Source: Trichormus variabilis 0441 (lineage in GTDB: Bacteria; Cyanobacteriota; Cyanobacteriia; Cyanobacteriales; Nostocaceae). Taken from it: a stretch of DNA of 64,000 nucleotides. This document shows, piece by piece, positions 54,275 through 63,410 of this stretch. The notes below the pieces were generated by a model. That model was not told where the DNA came from. It was given only the letters and a program-made list of their open reading frames with translations, and did no database searches. The position numbers and the translations under genes are program-made. The stretch lies in NCBI RefSeq assembly GCF_009856605.1, contig NZ_CP047242.1:4904001-4968000 (forward strand). The letters are read 5' to 3'. Numbering within the stretch: position 1 is the first letter of the stretch; every line of letters begins with the position of its first letter.

Positions 54275-57256
54275 GTGGTATTACAAGTACAAACCAGCAC
54301 CTACGAAGCAAAAACTCAAGAAATTGCTAGACAATTATTAGGAGCAACTCAAGAAAATCGCTCGTTTTTTGCTTCTTTACGTGATCAAATGCGTTGGGAT
54401 GATAAATTACTGGCTTGGGCGATGAGTAATCCCGGTTTACGGGTGCAATTATTTCGGTTTATTGATACTTTACCCGCATTGCATAGTAAAGCGGAAATTG
54501 CTGCACATTTACAAGAATATTTAGGGGATGAATCTGTTGAACTTCCTGCCGCTTTAAAGGGAATGCTCAATTTTGCCAACCCTGACTCTGTGCCGGGACA
54601 AGTGGCTGCAACTACCGTCTCTACAGCAGTTGAGACTTTAGCTCATAAATATATTTCTGGGGAAAATATTAAACAAGTCATCAAGACAGTTGAACGACTA
54701 CGAAAAGAAAAAATGGCCTTCACCATTGACTTACTTGGTGAGGCGGTAATTACAGAAACAGAGGCACAATCTTATCTAGAAAGGTATCTAGAATTAATTA
54801 GCCAATTAACAGAAGCATCGAAGAATTGGGGAACTGTTGGGGCTATTGATGAAGCAGATGGCGAACAGCTAGCAAAAGTCCAGGTTTCTGTGAAGTTAAC
54901 GGCGTTTTATTCCCAATTTGACCCATTAGATGCTAAAGGTAGTGAGGAGAAAGTTAGCGATCGCATTCGCATTTTATTACGTCGTGCTAAGGAGTTAGGG
55001 GCGGCTATCCATTTTGATATGGAACAGTATGCTTATAAAAACTTAACTTTAAATATTTTGCAAAAAATCTTATTAGAAGATGAGTTTCGTCAACGTACAG
55101 ATATTGGCATCACAATTCAAGCATACCTAAGAGATAGTGAGCAAGATGCCAGAAATGCGATCGCTTGGTTGAAACAGCGCGGTTATCCTTTAACTATTCG
55201 CTTGGTAAAAGGGGCTTATTGGGATCAGGAAACTATTAAAGCGGCGCAAAAGCATTGGCCACAGCCTGTTTTTAATGATAAGGCGGCGACAGATGCCAAT
55301 TTTGAGGCGATAACTCAGTTATTGCTGGAAAATAACCAGTATGTTTATTCTGCCATTGGTAGTCATAATGTGCGATCGCAAGCTTTGGCTATAGCGATTG
55401 CGGAAACTTTGCAGGTTCCCCGGCGGCGGTTTGAGATGCAGGTGCTGTACGGGATGGGGGATAAGTTAGCGAAGGCTTTGGTTGATCGGGGTTATCGGGT
55501 GCGGGTTTATTGTCCTTATGGTGATTTGTTACCGGGGATGGCTTACCTGATTCGGCGGTTGTTGGAGAATACGGCGAATAGTTCTTTTTTACGGCAAAAT
55601 TTGGAGAATCGGCCTGTAGAGGAATTATTGGCGGCTCCAGATATTAATTTGGCTCACGCAAAGGCGCAGAGAAGCAAAGAGGAGAAGGGTTCTTTTGGGG
55701 CGACGGATACGGATTTCGCGGTGGAGGAGGAGAGAAAGGAGGCGGCGCGGGCTTTTGCGGAGGTGCGTGGGGCGTTGGGGCGGAGTTATTTACCTCTGAT
55801 TAATGGGGAGTATGTGCAGACGGCGGAGGTGATTGATTCTGTTAATCCTTCTAATTTTGGTGAGGTGATTGGGAAGGTTGGGTTGATTAGTGTGGAACAG
55901 GCGGAACAGGCGATGCAGGCGGCGAAGGCGGCGTTTCCAGGTTGGCGGCGGACTCCGGTGAAGGAACGGGCGGCGATTTTGCGACGGGCTGGTGATTTGT
56001 TGGAGGAGCGTCGGGCGGAACTTTCGGCTTGGATAGTTTTGGAGGTGGGTAAGCCTGTTAAGGAAGCAGATGCAGAGGTTTCGGAGGCGATCGATTTTTG
56101 TCGCTATTACGCTGATGAGATGGAACGGCTGTATCAGGGTATAAATTATGATGTGGCTGGGGAAACAAATCGTTATATTTACCAGCCACGGGGTATTGTG
56201 GTGGTGATTTCTCCTTGGAATTTTCCTTTGGCGATAGCCTGTGGCATGACTGTTGCTGCTTTGGTTACAGGCAATTGCACTCTGCTGAAGCCGGCGGAAA
56301 CTTCTTCTGTGATTACTGCCAAATTAACGGAGATTTTGCTAGAAGCCGGTATACCTAAAGGTGTATTTCAATACGTCCCCGGTAAGGGTTCTCAAGTCGG
56401 GGCTTATTTGGTAAGTCATCCTGATACTCATCTGATTGCTTTTACAGGTTCTCAGGAAGTTGGTTGTCGGATTTATGCTGAAGCAGCTACCCTAAAACCC
56501 CAACAAAGGCACATGAAGCGGGTAATTGCGGAAATGGGCGGGAAGAATGCCATCATTGTGGATGAAAGTGCTGATTTAGACCAAGCCGTTATCGGGGTGG
56601 TACAGTCAGCTTTTGGTTACAGTGGGCAAAAATGTTCTGCTTGTTCGCGGGTGATAGTAGTAGAAGCCATTTATGATGCTTTTATCCATCGGTTGGTGGA
56701 GGCGACAAAATCTTTAAATATTGGTGAGGCGGAGTTACCAAGTACTCAAGTCGGCCCGGTGATTGATGCCAATGCCCGCGATCGCATCCGCGAGTATATT
56801 GAGAAAGGTAAGGCAGAATCTCAGGTGGCGTTGGAGTTAAGCGCACCCAACCACGGCTATTTTGTTGGGCCTGTCATTTTTGGGGAAGTTCCACCTCATG
56901 GCACAATAGCCCAGCAAGAGATTTTTGGCCCTGTGTTGGCGGTAATCAAAGCCAAAGATTTTGCCCAAGCCTTAGCCATTGCCAATGATACCGACTACGC
57001 CTTGACTGGCGGGCTTTATTCCCGCACACCTTCCCATATTCAACAAGCCCAGGAAGAGTTTGAAGTGGGTAACTTATATATCAACCGTAACATTACAGGG
57101 GCGATCGTTGCGAGACAACCCTTTGGCGGTTTCAAACTTTCTGGTGTTGGTTCCAAAGCCGGCGGCCCTGACTATCTCTTGCAATTCCTAGAACCACGGA
57201 CAATTACAGAAAACATTCAGCGCCAAGGTTTTGCACCAATTGAAGGAGCAGAATAA
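54275..57256 (+). CDS. putA: Bifunctional proline dehydrogenase / L-glutamate gamma-semialdehyde dehydrogenase
   Basis: The 993-residue protein starts at GTG 54275 (AGGAG upstream). The FAD proline dehydrogenase domain (about 1-450) has a conserved barrel ending in FEMQVLYGMGDKLAKAL and RVYCPYGDLLPGMAYLIRRL. The aldehyde dehydrogenase domain (about 505-990) has the catalytic cysteine in GQKCSACSR near 787 and the glutamate in EMGGKNAI near 753. It converts proline to glutamate. The linker (about 460-480) is encoded by a short dispersed repeat-like sequence. No N-terminal DNA-binding domain is present, so it is not a PutA autorepressor. Confidence 0.95.
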   Translation: MVLQVQTSTYEAKTQEIARQLLGATQENRSFFASLRDQMRWDDKLLAWAMSNPGLRVQLFRFIDTLPALHSKAEIAAHLQEYLGDESVELPAALKGMLNFANPDSVPGQVAATTVSTAVETLAHKYISGENIKQVIKTVERLRKEKMAFTIDLLGEAVITETEAQSYLERYLELISQLTEASKNWGTVGAIDEADGEQLAKVQVSVKLTAFYSQFDPLDAKGSEEKVSDRIRILLRRAKELGAAIHFDMEQYAYKNLTLNILQKILLEDEFRQRTDIGITIQAYLRDSEQDARNAIAWLKQRGYPLTIRLVKGAYWDQETIKAAQKHWPQPVFNDKAATDANFEAITQLLLENNQYVYSAIGSHNVRSQALAIAIAETLQVPRRRFEMQVLYGMGDKLAKALVDRGYRVRVYCPYGDLLPGMAYLIRRLLENTANSSFLRQNLENRPVEELLAAPDINLAHAKAQRSKEEKGSFGATDTDFAVEEERKEAARAFAEVRGALGRSYLPLINGEYVQTAEVIDSVNPSNFGEVIGKVGLISVEQAEQAMQAAKAAFPGWRRTPVKERAAILRRAGDLLEERRAELSAWIVLEVGKPVKEADAEVSEAIDFCRYYADEMERLYQGINYDVAGETNRYIYQPRGIVVVISPWNFPLAIACGMTVAALVTGNCTLLKPAETSSVITAKLTEILLEAGIPKGVFQYVPGKGSQVGAYLVSHPDTHLIAFTGSQEVGCRIYAEAATLKPQQRHMKRVIAEMGGKNAIIVDESADLDQAVIGVVQSAFGYSGQKCSACSRVIVVEAIYDAFIHRLVEATKSLNIGEAELPSTQVGPVIDANARDRIREYIEKGKAESQVALELSAPNHGYFVGPVIFGEVPPHGTIAQQEIFGPVLAVIKAKDFAQALAIANDTDYALTGGLYSRTPSHIQQAQEEFEVGNLYINRNITGAIVARQPFGGFKLSGVGSKAGGPDYLLQFLEPRTITENIQRQGFAPIEGAE

Positions 57257-57314
57257 GCTATAAAAATAGGTGGGGCAAATGCCCTACCTGTGTTTATTTA
57301 TAAATAAATTTGTG

Positions 57315-57749
57315 ATGTCAGATGTCATAATTAAAATTGCTCAATTGCCTGAAGAATTTCCGGTAGTTGCAACAATTAGGAAAATCGTGTTTCAGGAAGA
57401 ACAAGGAGTAGATGCTGCTTTAGAGTTTGACGGTAAAGACGATATTTGTGAGCATTTAATCGCTTACTTGGATGATCAAGCTGTAGGTACTGCCAGACTG
57501 AGATATTTAGATGATAAGACTGTCAAAATAGAAAGATTGGCTGTTTTATCTATAGCTAGAGGGCAGGGAATCGGTCAGAAAATTATGGAGAAAGCATTAG
57601 AATTTATCGCTCATAAAAACATTACTGAAGCTGTAGTCCATGCCCAGACATATATCAAATCTTTGTACCAAAAATTAAATTTTACCGAAGTAGGAGAAAT
57701 ATTTATAGAAGCTAGTATTCCCCACATAGAAATGAGAAAGAAAATCTAA
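57315..57749 (+). CDS. GNAT family N-acetyltransferase
   Basis: The 144-residue protein has the GNAT acetyl-CoA-binding signature LAVLSIARGQGIGQKIMEKAL near residue 78, and the preceding RLRYLDDKTVKIERL strand. The N-terminal IRKIVFQEEQGVDAALEFDG resembles the ElaA-like subgroup. The substrate is unknown. ATG 57315 is preferred; an upstream in-frame start at 57270 would add 15 residues with no support. It follows putA by 58 bases on the same strand and may be co-transcribed. Confidence 0.9.
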   Translation: MSDVIIKIAQLPEEFPVVATIRKIVFQEEQGVDAALEFDGKDDICEHLIAYLDDQAVGTARLRYLDDKTVKIERLAVLSIARGQGIGQKIMEKALEFIAHKNITEAVVHAQTYIKSLYQKLNFTEVGEIFIEASIPHIEMRKKI

Positions 57750-57814
57750 TCTTACAAGTGTTTAAATCATTGGTATGGGTTTTGACTGAAAATCAAGAAT
57801 ACCAACTCCTCAAT

Positions 57815-59560
57815 TTATATTTCTTGATCTGGCAGAAATAAAGTGAATTGACTCCCCACACCCACAGTAGATGTTACCGTCACATCACCACCGTGCAACC
57901 GTGCTAATTTCCGAGTCAAAGCTAAACCTAAGCCAGTGCCTTCATACTGACGATTTAACCGACTATCTAGTTGTTTAAATGGTTCAAATAAAAGTGGAAA
58001 TTGATTTGAATCAATGCCAATGCCTGTATCCGAGATGATAAAATTAATCCCTTCAGGCACTCTTTTGACAGTCAAAGATACTTCACCTACCGAAGTGAAT
58101 TTAATTGCATTCGTGAGTAGATTAAGGAGCATTTGCTTAATCCGGCGGTCATCAGCTATGCAAATACTAGCCTCTGGATCAATTTCTTGAGTAAGTTTTA
58201 AGCCTTTGGAGATAGCGCGATCGCGTACTGTTAATAAAACATCGTTACACACATCTATTACTAGCAAAGGAATCAGGAATAACTCCTCTTTACCTGCTTC
58301 CACCTTTGATAAATCTAAAATATCATTAATCAGCGCCAGCAGGTGTTCGCCACTGCTATAAATACAACTTATATATTCTTGTTGTTTTTCATTGAGAGAG
58401 CCGACTATTTCTTGTTGTAATAACTGTGACAATCCCATAATTGCGTTAAGCGGTGTCCGTAGTTCATGACTCATCGTTGCTAAAAATTCACTTTTGGCAC
58501 GGCTACCAGCTTCGGCTGCGGCTTGGGAAGCACGCAGTTTCATTTCTGTTTGTTTCCGGTCAGTAATATCATCAATAATTGCTAAAAAATATTCTGGTTC
58601 ACCGTAAGAACCCGGAATTACAGAAACAGACAACCTAGTCCACACTAACCTACCATCTCGATGCAAAAAAGCTCTTTCGATTTCCAGGTGCGGCTTTTCG
58701 TGGTGTTGTTGAGCATCTATACAAATTTCGGTCATAAGTTGCTTGTAACGTTCTACATCTCCCCTTTGCTGGGAAATATAATCTGTAAAACGTTTACCAC
58801 ATAATTCTTCTCGTTGATATCCCAACATTTGGCACAAAGCAGGGTTCGCATCCACTATCTGAGCTTTCATATCAACAAGTCCAATACCAATAGAGGAAAG
58901 TTCAAAAATGGCTCGGAATTGTGCTTCGCTCTTTCGTAGTGCTTCTTGAGCAATATTACGCTCTCTTGTCTCCATCGCTAAAGAGACAAAATCAGCGATT
59001 GAGCCTGCAAAATTTTCTTCATCTACAGTCCACTGGCGTAATTCACCACAGTGTTCATGAAAAACTACTCCTACTAAACGACCACCTACCCAAATGGGGG
59101 CATCAAGCAAAGATACAACTCCAGCGACAGATAGATAAGTTGCGGATAACTCCTGAGTTCTTTTATCGTTAATGGCATCATATACAGCAATGCTGCGCTC
59201 TTCTTCCAATGTTTGGAAGTAAATGGGATAACTCTCCTTTAATAGAGACTGGCCAGAACTATGAATTTGCTGGCTGACATCATATAAATCAATACACTCA
59301 ATGGCTGAACCATCTTGGTTGTATAACCACACGCTAACTCGTGCAACTAAAAGTGTCTGAGCGGCAGCTTCTGTGATTTCTTGTAACACAGCATTGAGAG
59401 GCCCTTGCTGGAATGTTTTGCTTCTTGCCAATTGCACTAGGGTCTGATTTTGTTTGCGGCGCACGCTTTCTGTGATTCGCATACCCTCTTGATTTGCCTG
59501 GCTTGCTGTAATATCTTTAACCACTACCACCTGCATGTGTTGTTCCTGGAAAGAAATCAC
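57815..59560 (-). CDS. GAF-PAS sensor histidine kinase with truncated N-terminal PAS domain
   Basis: The 581-residue kinase has a GAF domain (about 45-200), a PAS domain (about 210-340), HisKA with the phospho-acceptor H365 in ATMSHELRTPLN, and an HATPase_c domain. The latter has N-box LLNLLTNAIKFT near 478, DTGIGI near 510 and GTGLGLALTRKL near 540. Upstream codons in frame with the start read as the end of another PAS domain (KVISFQEQHMQVVVVKDIT). There is no membrane segment, so it is cytosolic. GTG 59560 or ATG 59536 may start it. No response regulator is adjacent. Confidence 0.92.
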   Translation of the reverse strand: MISFQEQHMQVVVVKDITASQANQEGMRITESVRRKQNQTLVQLARSKTFQQGPLNAVLQEITEAAAQTLLVARVSVWLYNQDGSAIECIDLYDVSQQIHSSGQSLLKESYPIYFQTLEEERSIAVYDAINDKRTQELSATYLSVAGVVSLLDAPIWVGGRLVGVVFHEHCGELRQWTVDEENFAGSIADFVSLAMETRERNIAQEALRKSEAQFRAIFELSSIGIGLVDMKAQIVDANPALCQMLGYQREELCGKRFTDYISQQRGDVERYKQLMTEICIDAQQHHEKPHLEIERAFLHRDGRLVWTRLSVSVIPGSYGEPEYFLAIIDDITDRKQTEMKLRASQAAAEAGSRAKSEFLATMSHELRTPLNAIMGLSQLLQQEIVGSLNEKQQEYISCIYSSGEHLLALINDILDLSKVEAGKEELFLIPLLVIDVCNDVLLTVRDRAISKGLKLTQEIDPEASICIADDRRIKQMLLNLLTNAIKFTSVGEVSLTVKRVPEGINFIISDTGIGIDSNQFPLLFEPFKQLDSRLNRQYEGTGLGLALTRKLARLHGGDVTVTSTVGVGSQFTLFLPDQEI

Positions 59561-59979
59561 TTTGCCTTGCAGTTCTTTAAATAAAATAGAACTGTTTTTG
59601 TAGATACAATTACGAGATAAGGTTTTACATATCTGGAAAATCTTTTTTTCTTAAAGGTGATAATTTCTAAGATAAAAAATTGAACAAGATTTTGTAACAT
59701 CTGTTCCGCAATTTCATCATTTATAACTATAATCGCCACAATGGTAGTAAGCGATCATACTGAAGTAAAAAGTTTAAAGTTTTTATAACTTGATCATAAT
59801 AAATTTAACATAAGTAAATTTATTACTAAGGTAGCTAGGGCCATTCCAACCAGTATGTGATGCTTGCGATGTCACTATTTTGGTTTTCGCCAAATAATCT
59901 CCCCTGAAGAAAGATACCCCAGAAGTAGAAGTCTGTAACAATTGAATTAAGAACACAGATGCTGTTGTAGAGGTGTCTA
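59561..59979. other. Intergenic region with PAS-domain remnant
   Basis: The 419-base gap holds the promoters for the kinase (minus) and the cobalamin-binding-type gene (plus). Bases 59561-59643 on the minus strand continue in frame with the kinase and encode a PAS-like end, stopped upstream by TAA. No cobalamin riboswitch motif was found before the plus-strand gene. Confidence 0.45.
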
Positions 59980-60906
59980 ATGGAAAATAGTAGTGTGAGA
60001 ATTGTATCTCTGATTCCTAGTGCAACAGAGATTTTAGCAAACTTGGGTTTGAGTGATGCTATTGTTGGGCGATCGCATGAATGTGATTATCCCCCAGAAA
60101 TCCAAAATCGTCCAACTTGTACGCAAGCACGGTTGAATAGTGATGCTTCCAGCAGCGAGATTCATCATGAAGTGAATAATGTACTGCAATCTGCGCTGAG
60201 TATTTATCAGGTAAAATTAGACGTTTTGGAGCAATTAAAGCCTACCCATATTTTGACCCAAGACCAGTGTGATGTCTGTGCAGTCAGCCTCAAAGATGTA
60301 GAAGAAGCGGTTAAAGAACTTACCCAAAGTTCTCCCCAAATCATTTCCTTGCAACCTAATCTGCTTGAGGATGTATGGCAGGATATTGAGCGCGTAGCTC
60401 ATATCTTTGGTGTAGACTCAGTAAAAATACTAGATAATTTAGAAGCCCGTGTCAAAATTTGCCAACAAAAAATTCAAGGGCTTTCTCTAGAAGAAGTACC
60501 GACTGTGGCTTGTATTGAGTGGACAGACCCACTGATGGCCGCAGCAAATTGGATTCCTGAATTAGTCAACTTAGCTGGGGGACAAACACTATTTTCCCTT
60601 ATAGGTCAGCCGTCCCCACATTTGGAATGGGAAAATCTTTTAATTAGTAATCCAGATATTATAATTTTCATGCCTTGTGGCTTTAACTTACAACGAACTC
60701 GTCAAGAAGCCCAACTATTCACTCAAAACCCAGAATGGACAAAACTGCACGCCAGCCAAACTGGTAGAGTTTACATCACTGATGGTAATTCCTATTTCAA
60801 CCGTCCAGGCCCCCGACTGGTAGATTCTCTAGAGATATTGTCAGAGATTTTACACCCAGAAATTTTTGATTATGGTTACAAGGGTACTGCTTGGGAACCT
60901 TTATAA
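59980..60906 (+). CDS. Cobalamin-binding protein, BtuF-like
   Basis: The 308-residue protein has the TroA-like two-domain binding-protein pattern: RIVSLIPSATEILANLGLSD near residue 7, VGRSHECDYPPEI near 29, and LKPTHILTQDQCDVC near 84. This resembles cobalamin-binding BtuF-like proteins. It lacks a signal peptide or lipobox: the N-terminus is short and polar (MENSSVR), so unlike transport BtuF it is likely cytosolic. No ABC transporter genes are adjacent. It may instead bind cobalamin or a related ligand inside the cell; the ligand is inferred from the family only. Confidence 0.85.
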   Translation: MENSSVRIVSLIPSATEILANLGLSDAIVGRSHECDYPPEIQNRPTCTQARLNSDASSSEIHHEVNNVLQSALSIYQVKLDVLEQLKPTHILTQDQCDVCAVSLKDVEEAVKELTQSSPQIISLQPNLLEDVWQDIERVAHIFGVDSVKILDNLEARVKICQQKIQGLSLEEVPTVACIEWTDPLMAAANWIPELVNLAGGQTLFSLIGQPSPHLEWENLLISNPDIIIFMPCGFNLQRTRQEAQLFTQNPEWTKLHASQTGRVYITDGNSYFNRPGPRLVDSLEILSEILHPEIFDYGYKGTAWEPL

Positions 60907-61227
60907 AGAAGCTGCTTGATTTAGCCATTCAATCAGCATTTTTAAGCTATGAGGTAATACTGCTTCATTAACAATTATTGTATGGGTTTTACCATTATCT
61001 TCTAAAGTTATCTGATACTGAAAGCGATCGCCTGCGGTGGGGTTTAGCCCATAGTTAACAGTGGGTGGAACACCATCACCTTGAAGTGTTGGTAGTTGAA
61101 ATAAACCTGCTGCTGTCACCAGTCGGGATAGTTCCTCAGCCTGCTGCGGCGGTAGTTGGCTGGTATCAATATTAATTTTCTTACTAATCCCCGTAAATCC
61201 GCCTGTGCGTTCCAGTAATACCCGCAT
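60901..61227 (-). CDS. Emfourin-like protealysin inhibitor
   Basis: The 108-residue protein has the emfourin pattern: an N-terminal RVLLERTGGFTGISKKINID strand, SQLPPQQAEELSRLVTAAGL helix near residue 25, LPTLQGDGVPPTVNYGLN, and a C-terminal HTIIVNEAVLPHSLKMLIEWL. Emfourin is the intracellular inhibitor encoded beside protealysin-like M4 peptidases. Here it lies 133 bases downstream of such a gene on the same strand. The last six bases overlap the convergent cobalamin-binding-type gene. It has no signal peptide, consistent with cytosolic inhibition. Confidence 0.88.
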   Translation of the reverse strand: MRVLLERTGGFTGISKKINIDTSQLPPQQAEELSRLVTAAGLFQLPTLQGDGVPPTVNYGLNPTAGDRFQYQITLEDNGKTHTIIVNEAVLPHSLKMLIEWLNQAASL

Positions 61228-61360
61228 TTAAATCAGACCGGAAGATGATATTTTCACCTCCCAGTTTAACAAAAATGAGTCATTCACTCAGGCATAATTA
61301 TTGGGTAAATATGGGATGACGAATGACGTCGGCGTTAGATTAATTGCAGGCTATGACGAT

Positions 61361-62443
61361 TTAACTCAAAACTCCCACCTGTTTCCAAGCATTCTGTACA
61401 GCTTTATGTTCTAGACTACCGTCGCCATAGAGTTCGCTAGCAACTTGGATAGTGACATCAGCAGCCTTTGTAAAATCAGCTTTAGCACGTAAGCGATCGC
61501 GCAAAGCAATATACCAAATTTTACCTGCTTTCTCCCAAGCATAGCCACCAATCTCTACTGCTGCTAGATAAAAAGCTCGATTGGGAATCCCTGAATTGAT
61601 ATGTACCCCTCCATTATCAGCCCAGCCTGTATATTGGTCTTTTACATGACCTGGTTGGGGGTCTTTTCCTAAAACAGGATCATCATAAGCTGTCCCCGGC
61701 TCTTTCATGGAACGGACACCTACACCCTTGACGTTGGGCATTAATAAAGCATCACCAATCAGCCAATCAGCTTCTTCCGCTTTCTGATTTTTTACCCTTT
61801 GTTTGACCAAAGCACCAAACACATCAGAAAAAGATTCATTCAAAGCCCCTGGTTCGCCGTAATATATCAGTCCTGCCTCGTGTTGAGTTATACCATGAGT
61901 TAGTTCATGGGCAATAACATCAATTGACTTGGTAAAGCGATCGAATAATTCACCATCACCATCGCCATAAACCATCTGGTCGCCATTCCAAAAGGCGTTT
62001 TCATATTTAACACCAAAATGGATTGTAGAATCTAAACGTAATCCTTTGTCGTCAATAGAATTGCGCTCAAATATTTCGTAGAACAGGTCATAAGTAGCTC
62101 CAGCCCCATCATAAGCTTCATTTACTGCCACATCGCTACTAGGGGGATCACCTTCAACACGTACTATTTTTCCTGGCAATTGTTCACTGTTTTGAGCATC
62201 GTAAATAGTACGACTTTTTTCCCCAGGAGAAGGAGATAGAAAGACGTTGCCAACGATGTTTCTCCGTCCGCGTAATTGGGCTGAAACATTTAATGTTTGA
62301 AAAGCCCAATTCCTTTGCAGTGGCGTACCATTAAGGGCAATATTTTCTAATATATGCGGTGGAATGACACAGCAAATAGGACATCTAGTATTGACTGTAT
62401 GATTACATTCCAACCTAGATGATTTATTTTTATTTCTAGCCAT
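61361..62443 (-). CDS. Protealysin-like M4 metallopeptidase
   Basis: The 360-residue protein has the thermolysin-family zinc motif HELTH at residues 180-184 (VIAHELTHGITQHEAG), the third-ligand helix GALNESFSDVFG near 199, and a later GGVHINSGIPNRAFYL segment with the catalytic histidine. The N-terminus (residues 1-50) is a short protealysin-type propeptide (CVIPPHILENIALNGTPLQR). It has no signal peptide, and a cysteine cluster (C13, C21, C24, C25). The lack of a signal agrees with protealysins, which act in or leave the cell by an unclear route. The emfourin-like inhibitor gene follows. Confidence 0.93.
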   Translation of the reverse strand: MARNKNKSSRLECNHTVNTRCPICCVIPPHILENIALNGTPLQRNWAFQTLNVSAQLRGRRNIVGNVFLSPSPGEKSRTIYDAQNSEQLPGKIVRVEGDPPSSDVAVNEAYDGAGATYDLFYEIFERNSIDDKGLRLDSTIHFGVKYENAFWNGDQMVYGDGDGELFDRFTKSIDVIAHELTHGITQHEAGLIYYGEPGALNESFSDVFGALVKQRVKNQKAEEADWLIGDALLMPNVKGVGVRSMKEPGTAYDDPVLGKDPQPGHVKDQYTGWADNGGVHINSGIPNRAFYLAAVEIGGYAWEKAGKIWYIALRDRLRAKADFTKAADVTIQVASELYGDGSLEHKAVQNAWKQVGVLS

Positions 62444-62954
62444 CTAATCTAGTCTCCTGAAGGAATTCAGCATTAAAAAAGGAGAGGAAATAAGGTAGAT
62501 GGCCATTCCCTGGTTAATAGTTTGATGAACCGTTTCTAATCTTCATTTTCCAATATCTTGCTAAAAAGTAAACAGTACTTCTAAAGAGCGATCGCAGGTA
62601 GAATATTCTGTGGAAATACATATATTTCTAGTTTCTTAATAGTTAATCAACTAAGAAATAAAGCATATTATGTATTCACACCAGATATTTTTTAGGCATG
62701 GCAAAGCTTAGAGTTAATCTGCCATAGCAATAAGGCATGATTTACCATCAAGAATGATATATGGGAATCCGATTTGATTTCTGTTGGCGTAGCCTGCGCT
62801 TACGCATAAAATTCTCAGTATCTATAGGGTGGGCCTTGCCCACCAAAACCATGAGTAACTGTAGGGTGCGTCAGCCCCAATAATTTTGTACACATTAGAG
62901 TATTTTCTGCATCTGACGCACCCTACTATTGTGCTAGTTGCGTAAGTCCTGTAT
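62444..62954. other. Intergenic region holding repeats between peptidase and EVE-domain genes
   Basis: The first 300 bases are AT-rich with one HIP1 palindrome. From 62757 the DNA consists of a degenerate MITE-like element A and an inverted repeat. No open frame is credible. Confidence 0.45.
62757..62926. repeat. MITE-like element A, degenerate copy 3 with nested inverted repeat
   Basis: Begins ATATATGGGAATCCGATTTG and continues to TATAGGGTGGGCCTTGCCCA as in copy 1. It then holds GTAGGGTGCGTCAG (62861-62874) and CTGACGCACCCTAC (62913-62926), perfect 14-base inverted arms. The terminal repeat on the right is not recognisable. Confidence 0.7.
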
Positions 62955-63410
62955 TTATGTATTTTTCATTGCCAAAATCTTCTGTGCTACTGAGTCAGAA
63001 ACAGGCATCACCGATAATCTATTTCCTTGTTTTACCACCATTAACTCCTCTGAACTAAAATTTTCTTTTAGAGTTGTTAATGAGATGGAATCAGAAAATT
63101 TTTCTACAAATTCTACTAATACTGTTTGCCAACGTGGGGTTTCTGGAGTTGATTTTGGGTCGTAGTATTCACTGCTGGAATCAAACTGAGTAGGGTCGGC
63201 AATATATGTTTTGACTACACGCATTAACCCGGCAATACCCGGAGGATTGGTGTTGGAATGATAGAAAAAAACTATGTCTCCTGGTTGCATTTGTCGCATA
63301 AAATTGCGAGCTTGATAATTACGGACACCATCCCAAATAGTCTGATGATCTTTTTGTAGATGAGTAATGCCATAAACTTCTGGCTCTGATTTCATTAACC
63401 AATAATTCAT
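62955..63410 (-). CDS. EVE-domain protein
   Basis: The 151-residue protein has the EVE (PUA-like) pattern: MNYWLMKSEPEVYGI at the start, WDGVRNYQARNFMRQMQPGDIVFFYHS near residue 26, PPGIAGLMRVVKTYIADPTQF near 56, and the later WQTVLVEFVEKF. EVE domains bind modified bases in DNA or RNA; bacterial forms occur as housekeeping proteins or fused to restriction-type enzymes. Here the domain stands alone, with no nuclease fused or adjacent. The start at 63410 agrees with the domain start. Confidence 0.93.
   Translation of the reverse strand: MNYWLMKSEPEVYGITHLQKDHQTIWDGVRNYQARNFMRQMQPGDIVFFYHSNTNPPGIAGLMRVVKTYIADPTQFDSSSEYYDPKSTPETPRWQTVLVEFVEKFSDSISLTTLKENFSSEELMVVKQGNRLSVMPVSDSVAQKILAMKNT

Noticed and set aside
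59557..59739. 60-codon minus-strand frame before the sensor kinase
   Set aside because: It overlaps the kinase start in another frame and the in-frame PAS remnant; low-complexity hydrophobic and basic composition.
59760..59979. Cobalamin riboswitch upstream of the BtuF-like gene
   Set aside because: No B12-box-like sequence or matching junction was found.
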